DNA of 64,000 nt from Allobosea sp. WAO (lineage in GTDB: Bacteria > Pseudomonadota > Alphaproteobacteria > Rhizobiales > Beijerinckiaceae): NCBI RefSeq assembly GCF_001509835.1, contig NZ_JXTJ01000004.1, positions 1-64,000 of the forward strand, given 5' to 3'. Below the pieces are notes generated by a model, which did not search any database, was not told the origin of the DNA, and saw only the letters and a program-made list of their open reading frames with translations. The translations under genes and the position numbers were made by a program. Of the stretch, positions 56,332-64,000 are shown piece by piece. The stretch's first letter is position 1. Every line of letters starts with the position of its first letter.

Positions 56332-58470
56332 GTGTTCAGCCTCAGGGTGCGGCTTCCCGCCGCCATGCTCGCGCTCGCCTGTCTTGCTGCGATAGCCGTC
56401 GGTGTCTCCGCCTATCTCGCCGTCTCCAACTGGGCCCATGAAGCGGCGCGGGCGCGATTGCATGCGCTTGCCGAGAGCCATTCGCGCGCCATCGAGCGCC
56501 GGCTCGTGCTGCTGCGTTCCGAGCTCGCCGTCCAGGCACGCAGCGCCTACACGGTCTCGGCCCTGGACGAGCTCGGCAAATGGCTGGAGCTCGGATCGCA
56601 TGATCTCAACAGCATCCTCTCGCATTATCAGGGGGACGGGATGCGGCCTGTGGCCGAGCGCATCGCGCTGTCCGGGCAGGACCATCGCCACGGCTACTCC
56701 TGGCGCCATACCAAGATCCACGAGACCTATGCGGCGGCCCTGAAGCAGTTCAACTACGCGGACATCTATCTCGTCTCGATGAAGGGCAGGGTGGTCTACA
56801 GCGTCACCAAGGGCCCAGAATTCGGCCGACTGGTTAGCGATCCGGCGCTTGCAGATTCAGGGCTGGCGCATGTCGTCGAGGCCGCCCGGGACAAGCCTGT
56901 CGGGACGCAGATTCTGCGCGATTACGCCCCCTACAACCTGATCGGGGGCGAGCCGCGGGCATTTCTCGCAGCTCCGTTCTACGATGCCGAATCGGGCGAA
57001 ATCGAGCAGGTAGGCACGATCGTCATTTCGGTCGGCTCCGGGCTGATCGACGATGCACTCGGCGCCAACGCTGCCGGGACCGGCGACATTCGCGTCTTCG
57101 TCGTCGGCGATGATGGTCTGATGCGTTCCAACCCCGCCGCCCGCCGTGAGGCATCGGCGCCGCGCGATACGCTCGACCAAGGGCGCCTAGCCGGCCTGGC
57201 CAGCGACGCATTGCTGCGCATGTCGAGCCAGGATGGCACACCTCTCGTCGCCAGCGGCCAGAAGATCTCGGCCGGCGATTGGAACTGGCAACTCTGGCTG
57301 ACCGAGCCGGAACGCACGGCCTTTGCCGTCGTCGGCGAGATTCGCGAGGCGATCGTCACTGCCGGCCTGCTCGTGCTGGCGCCTTTGCTCGGCTTTGCGA
57401 TCCTGCTTGGCTGGTCGGTGGCGCGGCCGATCGGGGGGCTCTCCGATGCGCTGGCCGGCATCGCCGCCGGTCGCACCGACCAGCCGATCCCCGGCGCCCA
57501 GCGGCGCGACGAGATCGGCGGCATCGCCGCCTCGATCGCCGCGATACGCGAGACCTTGCAGCGCGAGGCACAATGGCGCGAGGCGCAGCAGGAGACGCGC
57601 CGTGCCGATGCGGACCGGCATCGCCGCAGCCTTCTCGGCGAGCTCGCCGGCGAGCTCGAGCAGTCGGTCCGGACCGTCAGCGGTTTGGTCGCGACGGCGG
57701 CCGAAGAGCTCGCCAACACGGCCAACCAGCTCAGCGAGAGCGCCGGCGAGGCCAGGACGGGTGCCGCCGACGCCGATGTCTCGACCGGAAACGCGATCGC
57801 CCGCGTCCATTCGATCGAGCGGGCGGCGCGGGAACTGCTCGGTGCGGTCGATAGCCTGTCGGCGGAAGTCCGCCATTCCGATCTCACGGCGGGGCAGGCG
57901 CATCGGCACGCAGACGAGGTCAGCCAGGTCGTCGATGGGCTGGCCACGGGCGCAGCCCGCGTCTCCGAGGTCGTGGGGCTGATCTCGGCCATTGCCGGCC
58001 AGACCAATCTCCTCGCACTCAACGCGACGATCGAGGCTGCCCGAGCCGGCGAGGCGGGGAGGGGCTTTGCCGTCGTTGCCGCCGAGGTGAAGTCGCTCGC
58101 GACCCAGACGGCCGGCGCGACCCAGGACATCGCGCTTCAGATCGACGCGATGAACCGCGCGACCGCCGCCACGGTCGACGGCATGGCCGGGATTCGCGCC
58201 ATGGTGCAGGAGCTCAGCGAGGCGACGCGGCGCACCGCACACACCATGCTGCGCCAGCACGAGGCGACGCACGCAATCGCCGCCGACGTCGTCGCTGCGA
58301 CGCAGGAGATCGTCCAGATCGGCCAGGCGACGGGGCAGGTCGCGCTGGCGTCGCATCAGACCGCCGGTTCGGCCGAAGCCGTGCTGGCCGCCGCCGGCGA
58401 GCTGACCGGGTTGGCGCAGGCGCTGGAAGGCCGCGTCGACCGGCTGATCGTCGAACTTCGCGTGGCCTGA
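56332..58470 (+). CDS. Methyl-accepting chemotaxis protein
   Basis: The 712-residue chemoreceptor starts at GTG. It has a first membrane segment (about 7-30), a large periplasmic dCache-type sensor region (about 35-330, including [20 protein letters not shown]), a second segment near 341-363, HAMP (about 365-415) and the signalling domain, whose hairpin tip is [20 protein letters not shown]. The ligand is unknown, and no adaptor-binding che genes are nearby. Confidence 0.93.
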   Translation: MFSLRVRLPAAMLALACLAAIAVGVSAYLAVSNWAHEAARARLHALAESHSRAIERRLVLLRSELAVQARSAYTVSALDELGKWLELGSHDLNSILSHYQGDGMRPVAERIALSGQDHRHGYSWRHTKIHETYAAALKQFNYADIYLVSMKGRVVYSVTKGPEFGRLVSDPALADSGLAHVVEAARDKPVGTQILRDYAPYNLIGGEPRAFLAAPFYDAESGEIEQVGTIVISVGSGLIDDALGANAAGTGDIRVFVVGDDGLMRSNPAARREASAPRDTLDQGRLAGLASDALLRMSSQDGTPLVASGQKISAGDWNWQLWLTEPERTAFAVVGEIREAIVTAGLLVLAPLLGFAILLGWSVARPIGGLSDALAGIAAGRTDQPIPGAQRRDEIGGIAASIAAIRETLQREAQWREAQQETRRADADRHRRSLLGELAGELEQSVRTVSGLVATAAEELANTANQLSESAGEARTGAADADVSTGNAIARVHSIERAARELLGAVDSLSAEVRHSDLTAGQAHRHADEVSQVVDGLATGAARVSEVVGLISAIAGQTNLLALNATIEAARAGEAGRGFAVVAAEVKSLATQTAGATQDIALQIDAMNRATAATVDGMAGIRAMVQELSEATRRTAHTMLRQHEATHAIAADVVAATQEIVQIGQATGQVALASHQTAGSAEAVLAAAGELTGLAQALEGRVDRLIVELRVA

Positions 58471-58509
58471 GCGCTTGTCGTCGTCCGACGCTTTGGCTAA
58501 CGCTGGAGT

Positions 58510-59010
58510 ATGCGTACCGCCTTCTACACCGGCTCCTTCGATCCCGTGACCAATGGCCATGCCGACGTCATTGCGGCGGCGGCGAAACTATGCGACCGCC
58601 TCGTGCTGGCGATCGGCGTCCACCCCGGAAAGAAGCCGGTGCTGTCGGTCGAGCAACGCGCCGAGCTGCTGCGCATCGTCGCGGAGCCTCTGGCGCAGGC
58701 CGCCGGGGCGAGCGTCGAGGTCGTGACCTTCGACGATCTCGCGGTCGACGCGGCGCGGAAGGCCGGCGCCGGCATCATCATCCGCGGCCTGCGTGACGGC
58801 ACCGATCTCGACTACGAGATGCAGATGGTCGGCATGAATGCGGCGATGGCGCCGGAGCTGCAGACCGTGTTTCTGCCGGCGACCCCGCTGACCCGCCATA
58901 TCACCGCCACCCTGGTGCGCCAGATCGCTGCGATGGGCGGCGATATCTCGGCCTTCGTGCCGGCGCCGGTCGAGCACGCGCTGAAGGCTGCTTTCGCCGA
59001 CAAGGCGTGA
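58510..59010 (+). CDS. coaD: Phosphopantetheine adenylyltransferase
   Basis: The 166-residue enzyme makes dephospho-CoA. It begins [20 protein letters not shown] with the T/HxGH nucleotidyltransferase motif. [18 protein letters not shown] and the FLPATP region are conserved. It follows the chemoreceptor gene by 39 bases and is 120 bases before proS. Confidence 0.97.
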   Translation: MRTAFYTGSFDPVTNGHADVIAAAAKLCDRLVLAIGVHPGKKPVLSVEQRAELLRIVAEPLAQAAGASVEVVTFDDLAVDAARKAGAGIIIRGLRDGTDLDYEMQMVGMNAAMAPELQTVFLPATPLTRHITATLVRQIAAMGGDISAFVPAPVEHALKAAFADKA

Positions 59011-59130
59011 TGGGGCTGTCCAGCGTTTAAGGCACTCGCCGGGTTGCAATTTCGCGACCGGGATGGTGTTTCTGGAACCTTGCCGACTCGCTGCGCCGGC
59101 CGGCGCAATCTCCTCCTGAAGAGCCCTGCG

Positions 59131-60462
59131 ATGCGCCTCTCCCGCTATTTCCTGCCGATCCTGCGCGATACGCCCAAGGAGGCCGAGATCGTCTCGCATC
59201 GGCTGATGCTGCGCGCGGGCATGATCCGCCAGCAATCGGCCGGCATCTATTCCTGGCTGCCGCTGGGTCTGCGCGTGCTCAACAAGATCAGCGCCGTCGT
59301 GCGCGAGGAGCAGAATCGCGCCGGCGCCGTCGAGATTCTGATGCCGACGATCCAGTCCGCCGATCTTTGGCGCGAGAGCGGCCGCTACGACGCCTATGGC
59401 AAGGAGATGCTGCGGCTCAAGGACCGGCACGACCGCGAGATGCTCTACGGCCCGACCAATGAGGAGATGGTCACCGAGATCTTCCGCTCCTACGTCAAGT
59501 CCTACAAGGATCTGCCGCTCAATCTCTACCACATCCAGTGGAAGTTCCGGGACGAGGTCCGTCCGCGCTTCGGCGTGATGCGCGGCCGCGAGTTCCTGAT
59601 GAAGGACGCCTATTCCTTCGATCTCGACCAAGCCGGCGCCCGCCATGCCTACAATCGCATGTTTACCGCCTATCTGCGCACCTTCGCCCGGCTCGGTCTG
59701 AAGGCGATCCCGATGCGGGCCGATACCGGCCCGATCGGTGGTGACCTCAGCCACGAGTTCATCGTGCTCGCCTCGACCGGCGAGAGCGAGGTCTTCTGCC
59801 ACCAGGACTACCTCGGCTTCGAGACGCCGTCGGCCGACACCGATTTCGCCAGCGTCGCAGGGCTGCAGGGCGTGGTCGACAAGTGGACGAGCCTCTACGC
59901 CGCCACCGAGGAGATGCACGACAAGCCGGCCTTCGACGCCATCCCCGCCGACAAGCAGGTCTCGGCCCGCGGCATCGAGGTCGGCCACATCTTCTATTTC
60001 GGCACCAAGTACTCCGAGCCGATGGGCGCGACGGTCGCCGGGCCGGACGGGCGTGAGACGCCGGTCCATATGGGCTCCTACGGCATCGGCCCGAGCCGGC
60101 TCGTCGCCGCGCTGATCGAGGCTGGCCATGATGAGGCCGGCATCGTCTGGCCGGACGAGATCGCGCCCTTCGACATCGCGGTCCTGAACCTCAAGACCGG
60201 CGATGCCGCGACCGACGCCGCCTGCGAGCAGCTCTACAAGGGTCTCGCCGCCAAGGGCTATGACATGCTCTATGACGACCGCGACGAGCGGCCGGGCGGC
60301 AAGTTCGCCACCGCCGATCTGATCGGCATGCCCTGGCAGGTCATCGTCGGGCCGAAATCCCTCGCCGAAGGCAAGGTCGAGCTGAAGCGGCGCGCCGGCG
60401 GCGAGCGCGAGCTGGTTTCGCTGGAAGCGGCCCTGGCCCGCTTCCCCGGCAAGAACGCGTGA
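59131..60462 (+). CDS. proS: Prolyl-tRNA synthetase, short form without editing insertion
   Basis: The 443-residue class II synthetase begins [20 protein letters not shown]. It has [20 protein letters not shown], motif 2 [29 protein letters not shown] [12 protein letters not shown], and motif 3 [16 protein letters not shown]. It lacks the INS editing domain found in the E. coli type, as usual in alphaproteobacteria. GAAGAG precedes the ATG. Confidence 0.96.
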   Translation: MRLSRYFLPILRDTPKEAEIVSHRLMLRAGMIRQQSAGIYSWLPLGLRVLNKISAVVREEQNRAGAVEILMPTIQSADLWRESGRYDAYGKEMLRLKDRHDREMLYGPTNEEMVTEIFRSYVKSYKDLPLNLYHIQWKFRDEVRPRFGVMRGREFLMKDAYSFDLDQAGARHAYNRMFTAYLRTFARLGLKAIPMRADTGPIGGDLSHEFIVLASTGESEVFCHQDYLGFETPSADTDFASVAGLQGVVDKWTSLYAATEEMHDKPAFDAIPADKQVSARGIEVGHIFYFGTKYSEPMGATVAGPDGRETPVHMGSYGIGPSRLVAALIEAGHDEAGIVWPDEIAPFDIAVLNLKTGDAATDAACEQLYKGLAAKGYDMLYDDRDERPGGKFATADLIGMPWQVIVGPKSLAEGKVELKRRAGGERELVSLEAALARFPGKNA

Positions 60463-60475
60463 GCGGGGCGCGGCG

Positions 60476-61774
60476 ATGAGCACGGCCAGCGAGGCGCCTC
60501 CAGCTGCAGCGGCGCCCACCGGCACGAAGCCTTTTGCCGGCTTCGAATGGCTGCTCGCCGGGCGCTATCTGCGCACGCGCCGCCGCGAGGGCTTCGTCTC
60601 GGTCATCGCCGGCTTCTCGTTTCTCGGCATCCTGCTCGGCGTCGCGACGCTGATCATCGTGATGTCGGTGATGAACGGCTTCCGCAAGGAGCTGCTGGAG
60701 AAGATCGTCGGCGTCAACGGCCACATCTTCGCCACCCCGATCGACCGGCCTCTCGACGATTACGAGGCGGTGGCGCAGCGGCTGCGCAAGGTGCCCGGCA
60801 TCAAGTTCGCGATCCCGCTGGTCGAGGGGCAGGCCCTGGCCTCCTCGCAGGTCGGCAATGGCGGCGTGCTGGTCCGCGGCATCTCGGAGGACGACATCAA
60901 GTCGATCCCCTTCGTCGCCAACAACATCAAGCAGGGCACGCTCGACGGTTTCGGCACGTCCGGCGGCGTCGCCATCGGCCGGCGGCTCGCAGGCTCGCTC
61001 GGCCTGCAGGCCGGCGACACCATCACCATCGTCACGCCGCGCGGGGCTTCGACACCCTTCGGCACGGCGCCGCGGATAAAAGCCTATCCGATCACGGCGA
61101 TCTTCGAGATCGGAATGTCGGAGTTCGACGCCTCCTTCGTCTTCATGCCGCTCGGCGAGAGCCAAGCCTATTTCAACCGCGACGGCGACGTGAACGTCAT
61201 CGAGATCTTCATCGACAACCCCGACCAGACCCAGGCGGTGCGCGATGCGATCGAGGCGGACGCGCCGCGCCCGCTCGTCCTGTCCGACTGGCGCCAGCGC
61301 AACCGCACCTTCTTCAATGCGCTCGAGGTCGAGCGCAACGTGATGTTCATCATCCTGACCCTGATCGTGCTCGTTGCGACCCTGAACATCGTCTCGGGCC
61401 TGATCATGCTGGTTAAGGACAAGACCGAGGACATCGCGATCATGCGCACCATGGGGGCTTCGCGCGGCACGGTGCTGCGGGTGTTCCTGATCACCGGTGC
61501 GGCGATCGGCGTGATCGGCACCTTCGCCGGTTTCGTTCTCGGCCTGCTTTTCGCCAAGAACATCCAGACCATCAACAAGGGCGTGAGCAGCCTCCTCGGG
61601 GTCAACCCGTGGGATCCGACCGTGCGCTTCCTCAGCGACATCCCTTCGGTGGTCGACTGGCGCGAAGTGACCGCTGTGGTTGTGATGACGCTCGTCCTGT
61701 CGCTGCTGGCGACGCTCTATCCGGCCTGGAAGGCGGCGCGGCTCGACCCCGTCCAGGCCCTGCGCATGGGCTAG
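60476..61774 (+). CDS. Lipoprotein-releasing ABC transporter permease (LolC/LolE family)
   Basis: The 432-residue permease has one N-terminal membrane segment ([20 protein letters not shown]), a large periplasmic domain (about 75-285), and three C-terminal segments. It has [21 protein letters not shown], near the N-terminus, and [19 protein letters not shown] at the end. With LolD it extracts outer-membrane lipoproteins from the inner membrane. Only one permease gene is present, so it may act as a homodimer (LolF-like). Confidence 0.93.
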   Translation: MSTASEAPPAAAAPTGTKPFAGFEWLLAGRYLRTRRREGFVSVIAGFSFLGILLGVATLIIVMSVMNGFRKELLEKIVGVNGHIFATPIDRPLDDYEAVAQRLRKVPGIKFAIPLVEGQALASSQVGNGGVLVRGISEDDIKSIPFVANNIKQGTLDGFGTSGGVAIGRRLAGSLGLQAGDTITIVTPRGASTPFGTAPRIKAYPITAIFEIGMSEFDASFVFMPLGESQAYFNRDGDVNVIEIFIDNPDQTQAVRDAIEADAPRPLVLSDWRQRNRTFFNALEVERNVMFIILTLIVLVATLNIVSGLIMLVKDKTEDIAIMRTMGASRGTVLRVFLITGAAIGVIGTFAGFVLGLLFAKNIQTINKGVSSLLGVNPWDPTVRFLSDIPSVVDWREVTAVVVMTLVLSLLATLYPAWKAARLDPVQALRMG

Positions 61775-61784
61775 GGGCAAGGCC

Positions 61785-62474
61785 ATGGCAACCGAGACCC
61801 CCTCGCTCTTCCTCTCGCAGATCGAGCGCTTCTATCCGCAGACCGACGGGCCGCTGGAGATCCTGCGCAAGGCCGATTTCGCGATCTGGCCCGGCGAGAT
61901 GGTGGCGCTGGTCGCGCCGAGCGGTACCGGCAAGTCGACGCTGCTCCACGTCGCCGGCCTGCTGGAGAGCCCCGATGCCGGCGAGGTCTTCGTCGGCGGC
62001 GTCGCGACCTCGCAGCTCGACGACAAGGGGCTGACCCGGCTGAGGCGCACCGAGATCGGCTTCGTCTATCAGTTCCACCACCTCCTGCCCGAGTTCACCG
62101 CGCTGGAGAACGTCGTGCTGCCGCAGCGCATTCGCGGCCTCGGCAAGCGGGAGGCGTCAGAGCGGGCGACCGAGCTCCTGACCTTCCTCGGCCTGGGCGA
62201 CCGGCTCGACCATCTGCCGAGCGAATTGTCGGGCGGCGAGCAGCAGCGCGTCGCCATCGGCCGCGCCGTTGCGAATGCGCCGCGCCTGCTGCTGGCCGAC
62301 GAGCCGACCGGCAATCTCGACCCGCACACCTCGCTGCACGTGTTTTCCACGCTGGTGGCGCTGGCCCGGGCCTCTGGCCTCGCAGCGCTGATAGCAACCC
62401 ATAATCTCGACCTGGCCTATCGCATGGACCGGCGCGTCACGATTCGCGACGGGTTGGTCGTTCCGCTCGACTAG
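61785..62474 (+). CDS. lolD: Lipoprotein-releasing ABC transporter ATPase LolD
   Basis: The 229-residue ATPase has Walker [19 protein letters not shown], the LolD-type [20 protein letters not shown], signature [14 protein letters not shown], Walker [13 protein letters not shown] and a switch His in [10 protein letters not shown]. It starts ten bases after the permease gene. Confidence 0.95.
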   Translation: MATETPSLFLSQIERFYPQTDGPLEILRKADFAIWPGEMVALVAPSGTGKSTLLHVAGLLESPDAGEVFVGGVATSQLDDKGLTRLRRTEIGFVYQFHHLLPEFTALENVVLPQRIRGLGKREASERATELLTFLGLGDRLDHLPSELSGGEQQRVAIGRAVANAPRLLLADEPTGNLDPHTSLHVFSTLVALARASGLAALIATHNLDLAYRMDRRVTIRDGLVVPLD

Positions 62475-62608
62475 CACCAGTTCGAGCAGGAGAGCTGGTC
62501 AGGTGGAAGCGAGCTGACCGGCACGTCCGCCAAATGCAGACGGCAGATTGGGGCAGGGCTCGACCGTGCGCGCCGCGCGGCTACTCGTGCTGGGCTCCTT
62601 GGCCCGGC

Positions 62609-63562
62609 TCAGGGCGCTCTCGGTTTCCGGCGCGGTGCGACGACGATCAGGCCGGCGATGACGATCACCGCGATCCCGGCCCAGGTCGCCGGCGCCGGAA
62701 AGTCGCCGAACACCGCGAGGCCCAGAGCCGTCGCTCCGACCAGTTCGAGATAGACCAGCGGCGACAGCGTCGAGACCTGGGCGAAGCGAAAGGCGCTGAT
62801 CGTCATCAGATTGCTGGCGGCCGAGACCAGGCCCATCAGCAGGATCAGCATGATGCCCTCGCGGTCGGGCATGCTCCATTGGAAGATCACGAAGGGCGTC
62901 AGCATGGCGATGCCGAGCGTGAGCTGCAGCGTCAGCGTCGACAGCGGCGAGGAGGCCTTCGCCGTGGCGCGGGTCATCACGAGATAGCAGGCCATCAGCG
63001 CTCCCGAGGCCAGGGCGATGAGCGTGCCGCTGCTGGTCTCGGCACCGGGGCGAACGACCAGAAGTGCACCGGCAAAGCCGAGCCCGACTGCCGCGAGGCG
63101 GCGCCAGTCGAGCCGCTCGCGCAGGATCACGGTTGCGAGCAAGGTCGCGATGATCGGAGCGACGAAATAGGCCCCTAGCGCATCGGCCAGCGGCACATGC
63201 TTGATGGCCATGAAGTACAGCGTCATGGCGCCAACGAGGAAGGCCGTCCGGATGATCTGCGGCAGGAGCTGCTCGCGCGCGATCAGCGGTTCCGGCGAAC
63301 GCCACTGTGCAACGGCGACGATTGGAAGCAGGAAGCCGAGCGCCGCGACATAGCGGGCCCAGCTCAGGAAGGCGGCCGAATGCGCGCCGCTGAGATATTT
63401 GGCGATCGCGTCGGAGCTCGGGATGATCAGCATCGCCCCTGCCATCAACGCGATGCCCATCGCCGTGTTGCGCCCGTGATCGGTCTGGCCCGGGCGGGGA
63501 GCTTCGGCCGCAACCGCTTCATCCAGGGCTTCGGACACCCCGTCCTTGTTCTGCGAGTTCAT
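62609..63562 (-). CDS. EamA-family (DMT) transporter
   Basis: The 317-residue protein has an N-terminal hydrophilic lead of about 30 residues and ten membrane segments in two EamA halves (MGIALMAGAMLIIPSSDAIA in the first; VYLELVGATALGLAVFGDFP in the second). The substrate is unknown. It converges with lolD and is divergent from the SOS-box region at the right edge. Confidence 0.9.
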   Translation of the reverse strand: MNSQNKDGVSEALDEAVAAEAPRPGQTDHGRNTAMGIALMAGAMLIIPSSDAIAKYLSGAHSAAFLSWARYVAALGFLLPIVAVAQWRSPEPLIAREQLLPQIIRTAFLVGAMTLYFMAIKHVPLADALGAYFVAPIIATLLATVILRERLDWRRLAAVGLGFAGALLVVRPGAETSSGTLIALASGALMACYLVMTRATAKASSPLSTLTLQLTLGIAMLTPFVIFQWSMPDREGIMLILLMGLVSAASNLMTISAFRFAQVSTLSPLVYLELVGATALGLAVFGDFPAPATWAGIAVIVIAGLIVVAPRRKPRAP

Positions 63563-63716
63563 GGGCAGGTCCCGGCCACTCCGGCTCCGCCGTCATGGAA
63601 GCCGAGCCCGCGCCGGGCTTGACGCGGAGCCGTCGTCGGCGCAAGTCCGGCAGATGCTGCGAAAGGTTTTGTTAACCGCCGTCGAACGTGCGGCAGGTGG
63701 AACTAACCTATCGGCA

Positions 63717-63744
63717 TTGACGTGAACAAAATAGGAACTAACCT
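63717..63744 (+). promoter_or_regulatory. Putative promoter of the 36-aa protein gene, spanned by a LexA box
   Basis: TTGACG (63717-63722) and TAACCT (63739-63744) are separated by 16 bases. The first GAAC-N7-GAAC box fills the spacer. The segment GGAACTAACCT occurs twice (63699-63709 and 63734-63744). Confidence 0.5.
63724..63738 (-). promoter_or_regulatory. LexA (SOS) box 1 at the right edge
   Basis: GAAC (63724-63727), AAAATAG, GAAC (63735-63738). Read on the minus strand this is GTTC-CTATTTT-GTTC, an exact alphaproteobacterial LexA box with an AT-rich core. Confidence 0.75.
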
Positions 63745-63759
63745 GAACATAGATCGAAC
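63745..63759 (-). promoter_or_regulatory. LexA (SOS) box 2 at the right edge
   Basis: GAAC (63745-63748), ATAGATC, GAAC (63756-63759). Exactly 21 bases from box 1, so both lie on the same helix face, and the four half sites are spaced 11, 10 and 11 bases apart. It ends just before the AAGGAG ribosome binding site of the 36-aa gene. Confidence 0.75.
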
Positions 63760-63772
63760 GAAGGAGACCGAC

Positions 63773-63883
63773 ATGCTGATCGCTCGCAAGCTGATGGCCG
63801 GCGCCGCCGAGTTTTTCGCCCTCGCGCTGTTCGTCGGGATGATCTGGGTCTGGGCGGCGCTGGCCTCCGCCCCGGGCGTCTGA
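63773..63883 (+). CDS. 36-aa single-pass membrane protein, probable SOS-induced
   Basis: The frame ATG...TGA encodes MLIARKLMAGAAEFFALALF followed by VGMIWVWAALASAPGV. A short basic N-terminus (Arg5, Lys6) precedes one hydrophobic segment of about 22 residues with two Trp. AAGGAG six bases before the ATG is a strong ribosome binding site. Two tandem LexA-type boxes lie 14-49 bases upstream. Architecture and control resemble SidA, the short SOS-induced inner-membrane division inhibitor of Caulobacter. No homology is claimed. Confidence 0.7.
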   Translation: MLIARKLMAGAAEFFALALFVGMIWVWAALASAPGV

Positions 63884-63896
63884 GGAGGTTCCCGAC

Positions 63897-64000
63897 ATGC
63901 CTCGCGGCCCCGGCTGCGCGGCATGCGCCTGGCGTCCACAGCCCGGCCGCCGCAGCGTCTCGACCCCGGCGCAACGCTGCGCGATAACCCGCCCGAGAGG
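63897..64000 (+). CDS. Start of a possible ORF running off the window
   Basis: An ATG at 63897 has AGGAGG eight bases upstream, starting at the stop of the 36-aa gene, and the frame stays open to the window end (MPRGPGCAACAWRPQPGRR at the start). An ATG at 63923 in another frame is also open to the end. Which frame is real cannot be decided here. It would be the second gene of the SOS-box transcript. Confidence 0.35.
   Translation, partial: MPRGPGCAACAWRPQPGRRSVSTPAQRCAITRPR

Overview
High-GC chromosomal DNA of an alphaproteobacterium, most likely a Hyphomicrobiales member of the Bosea type. The gene content and order point that way: rsmB next to guaA, a short ProS, a metal-type KdsA, the rpsF-rpsR-DUF2232-rplI and lptF-lptG-lptD-pdxA-rsmA clusters, and GTTC-N7-GTTC SOS boxes. 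The genus is inferred from gene content only. About two thirds of the window is core housekeeping sequence. I saw no rRNA, tRNA, CRISPR array, prophage or insertion sequence.

Layout. 0.2-1.0 kb: two tandem secreted Arg/Glu-rich paralogues. 1.07-2.5 kb: a GlpQ-type phosphodiesterase and a 46-aa lipoprotein. 2.6-5.6 kb: rsmB and guaA. 5.7-13.8 kb is accessory: an FAD monooxygenase with a TetR regulator, a MocR regulator divergent from a BenE transporter, and a DUF899 cluster with its own HTH regulator, a small beta-propeller and a small membrane protein. 13.9-15.7 kb: a 2H phosphoesterase, an adenine-phosphoribosyltransferase-like gene and an ArsC-family protein. 15.8-25.1 kb: tgt coupled to an unknown membrane protein, an EamA exporter, eno, a frameshifted toxin with an intact antitoxin, queF, an MFS exporter, kdsA, LysE and LysR. 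25.2-30.8 kb: a YfgM-like protein, der, a Nudix hydrolase, an SDR, purF and cvpA. 31-37.6 kb (minus strand): dnaB-alr-radA, then rplI, DUF2232, rpsR and rpsF. 37.9-44.6 kb (plus strand): fabD-fabG-acpP-fabF-mltG-yicC-gmk. 44.7-51.4 kb (minus strand): rsmA, pdxA, lptD, lptG, lptF. 51.6-54 kb: pepA, holC and a lipoprotein. 54-56 kb: an ABC-F ATPase. 56.1-62.5 kb: an MCP, coaD, proS, lolC/E and lolD. The right edge holds an EamA transporter and a 36-aa membrane protein.

Functional themes. Envelope biogenesis is well represented (kdsA, lptDFG, lolCDE, alr, mltG, fatty acid synthesis), as are queuosine synthesis (tgt, queF), translation and purine synthesis.

The most interesting signal is a set of LexA-type direct repeats placed in intergenic promoters. 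Two tandem boxes on one helix face precede a 36-codon single-pass membrane protein that recalls the SOS-induced division inhibitor SidA of Caulobacter by architecture only. One box precedes dnaB-alr-radA and one precedes the 2H phosphoesterase. A weaker one lies upstream of the first secreted protein.
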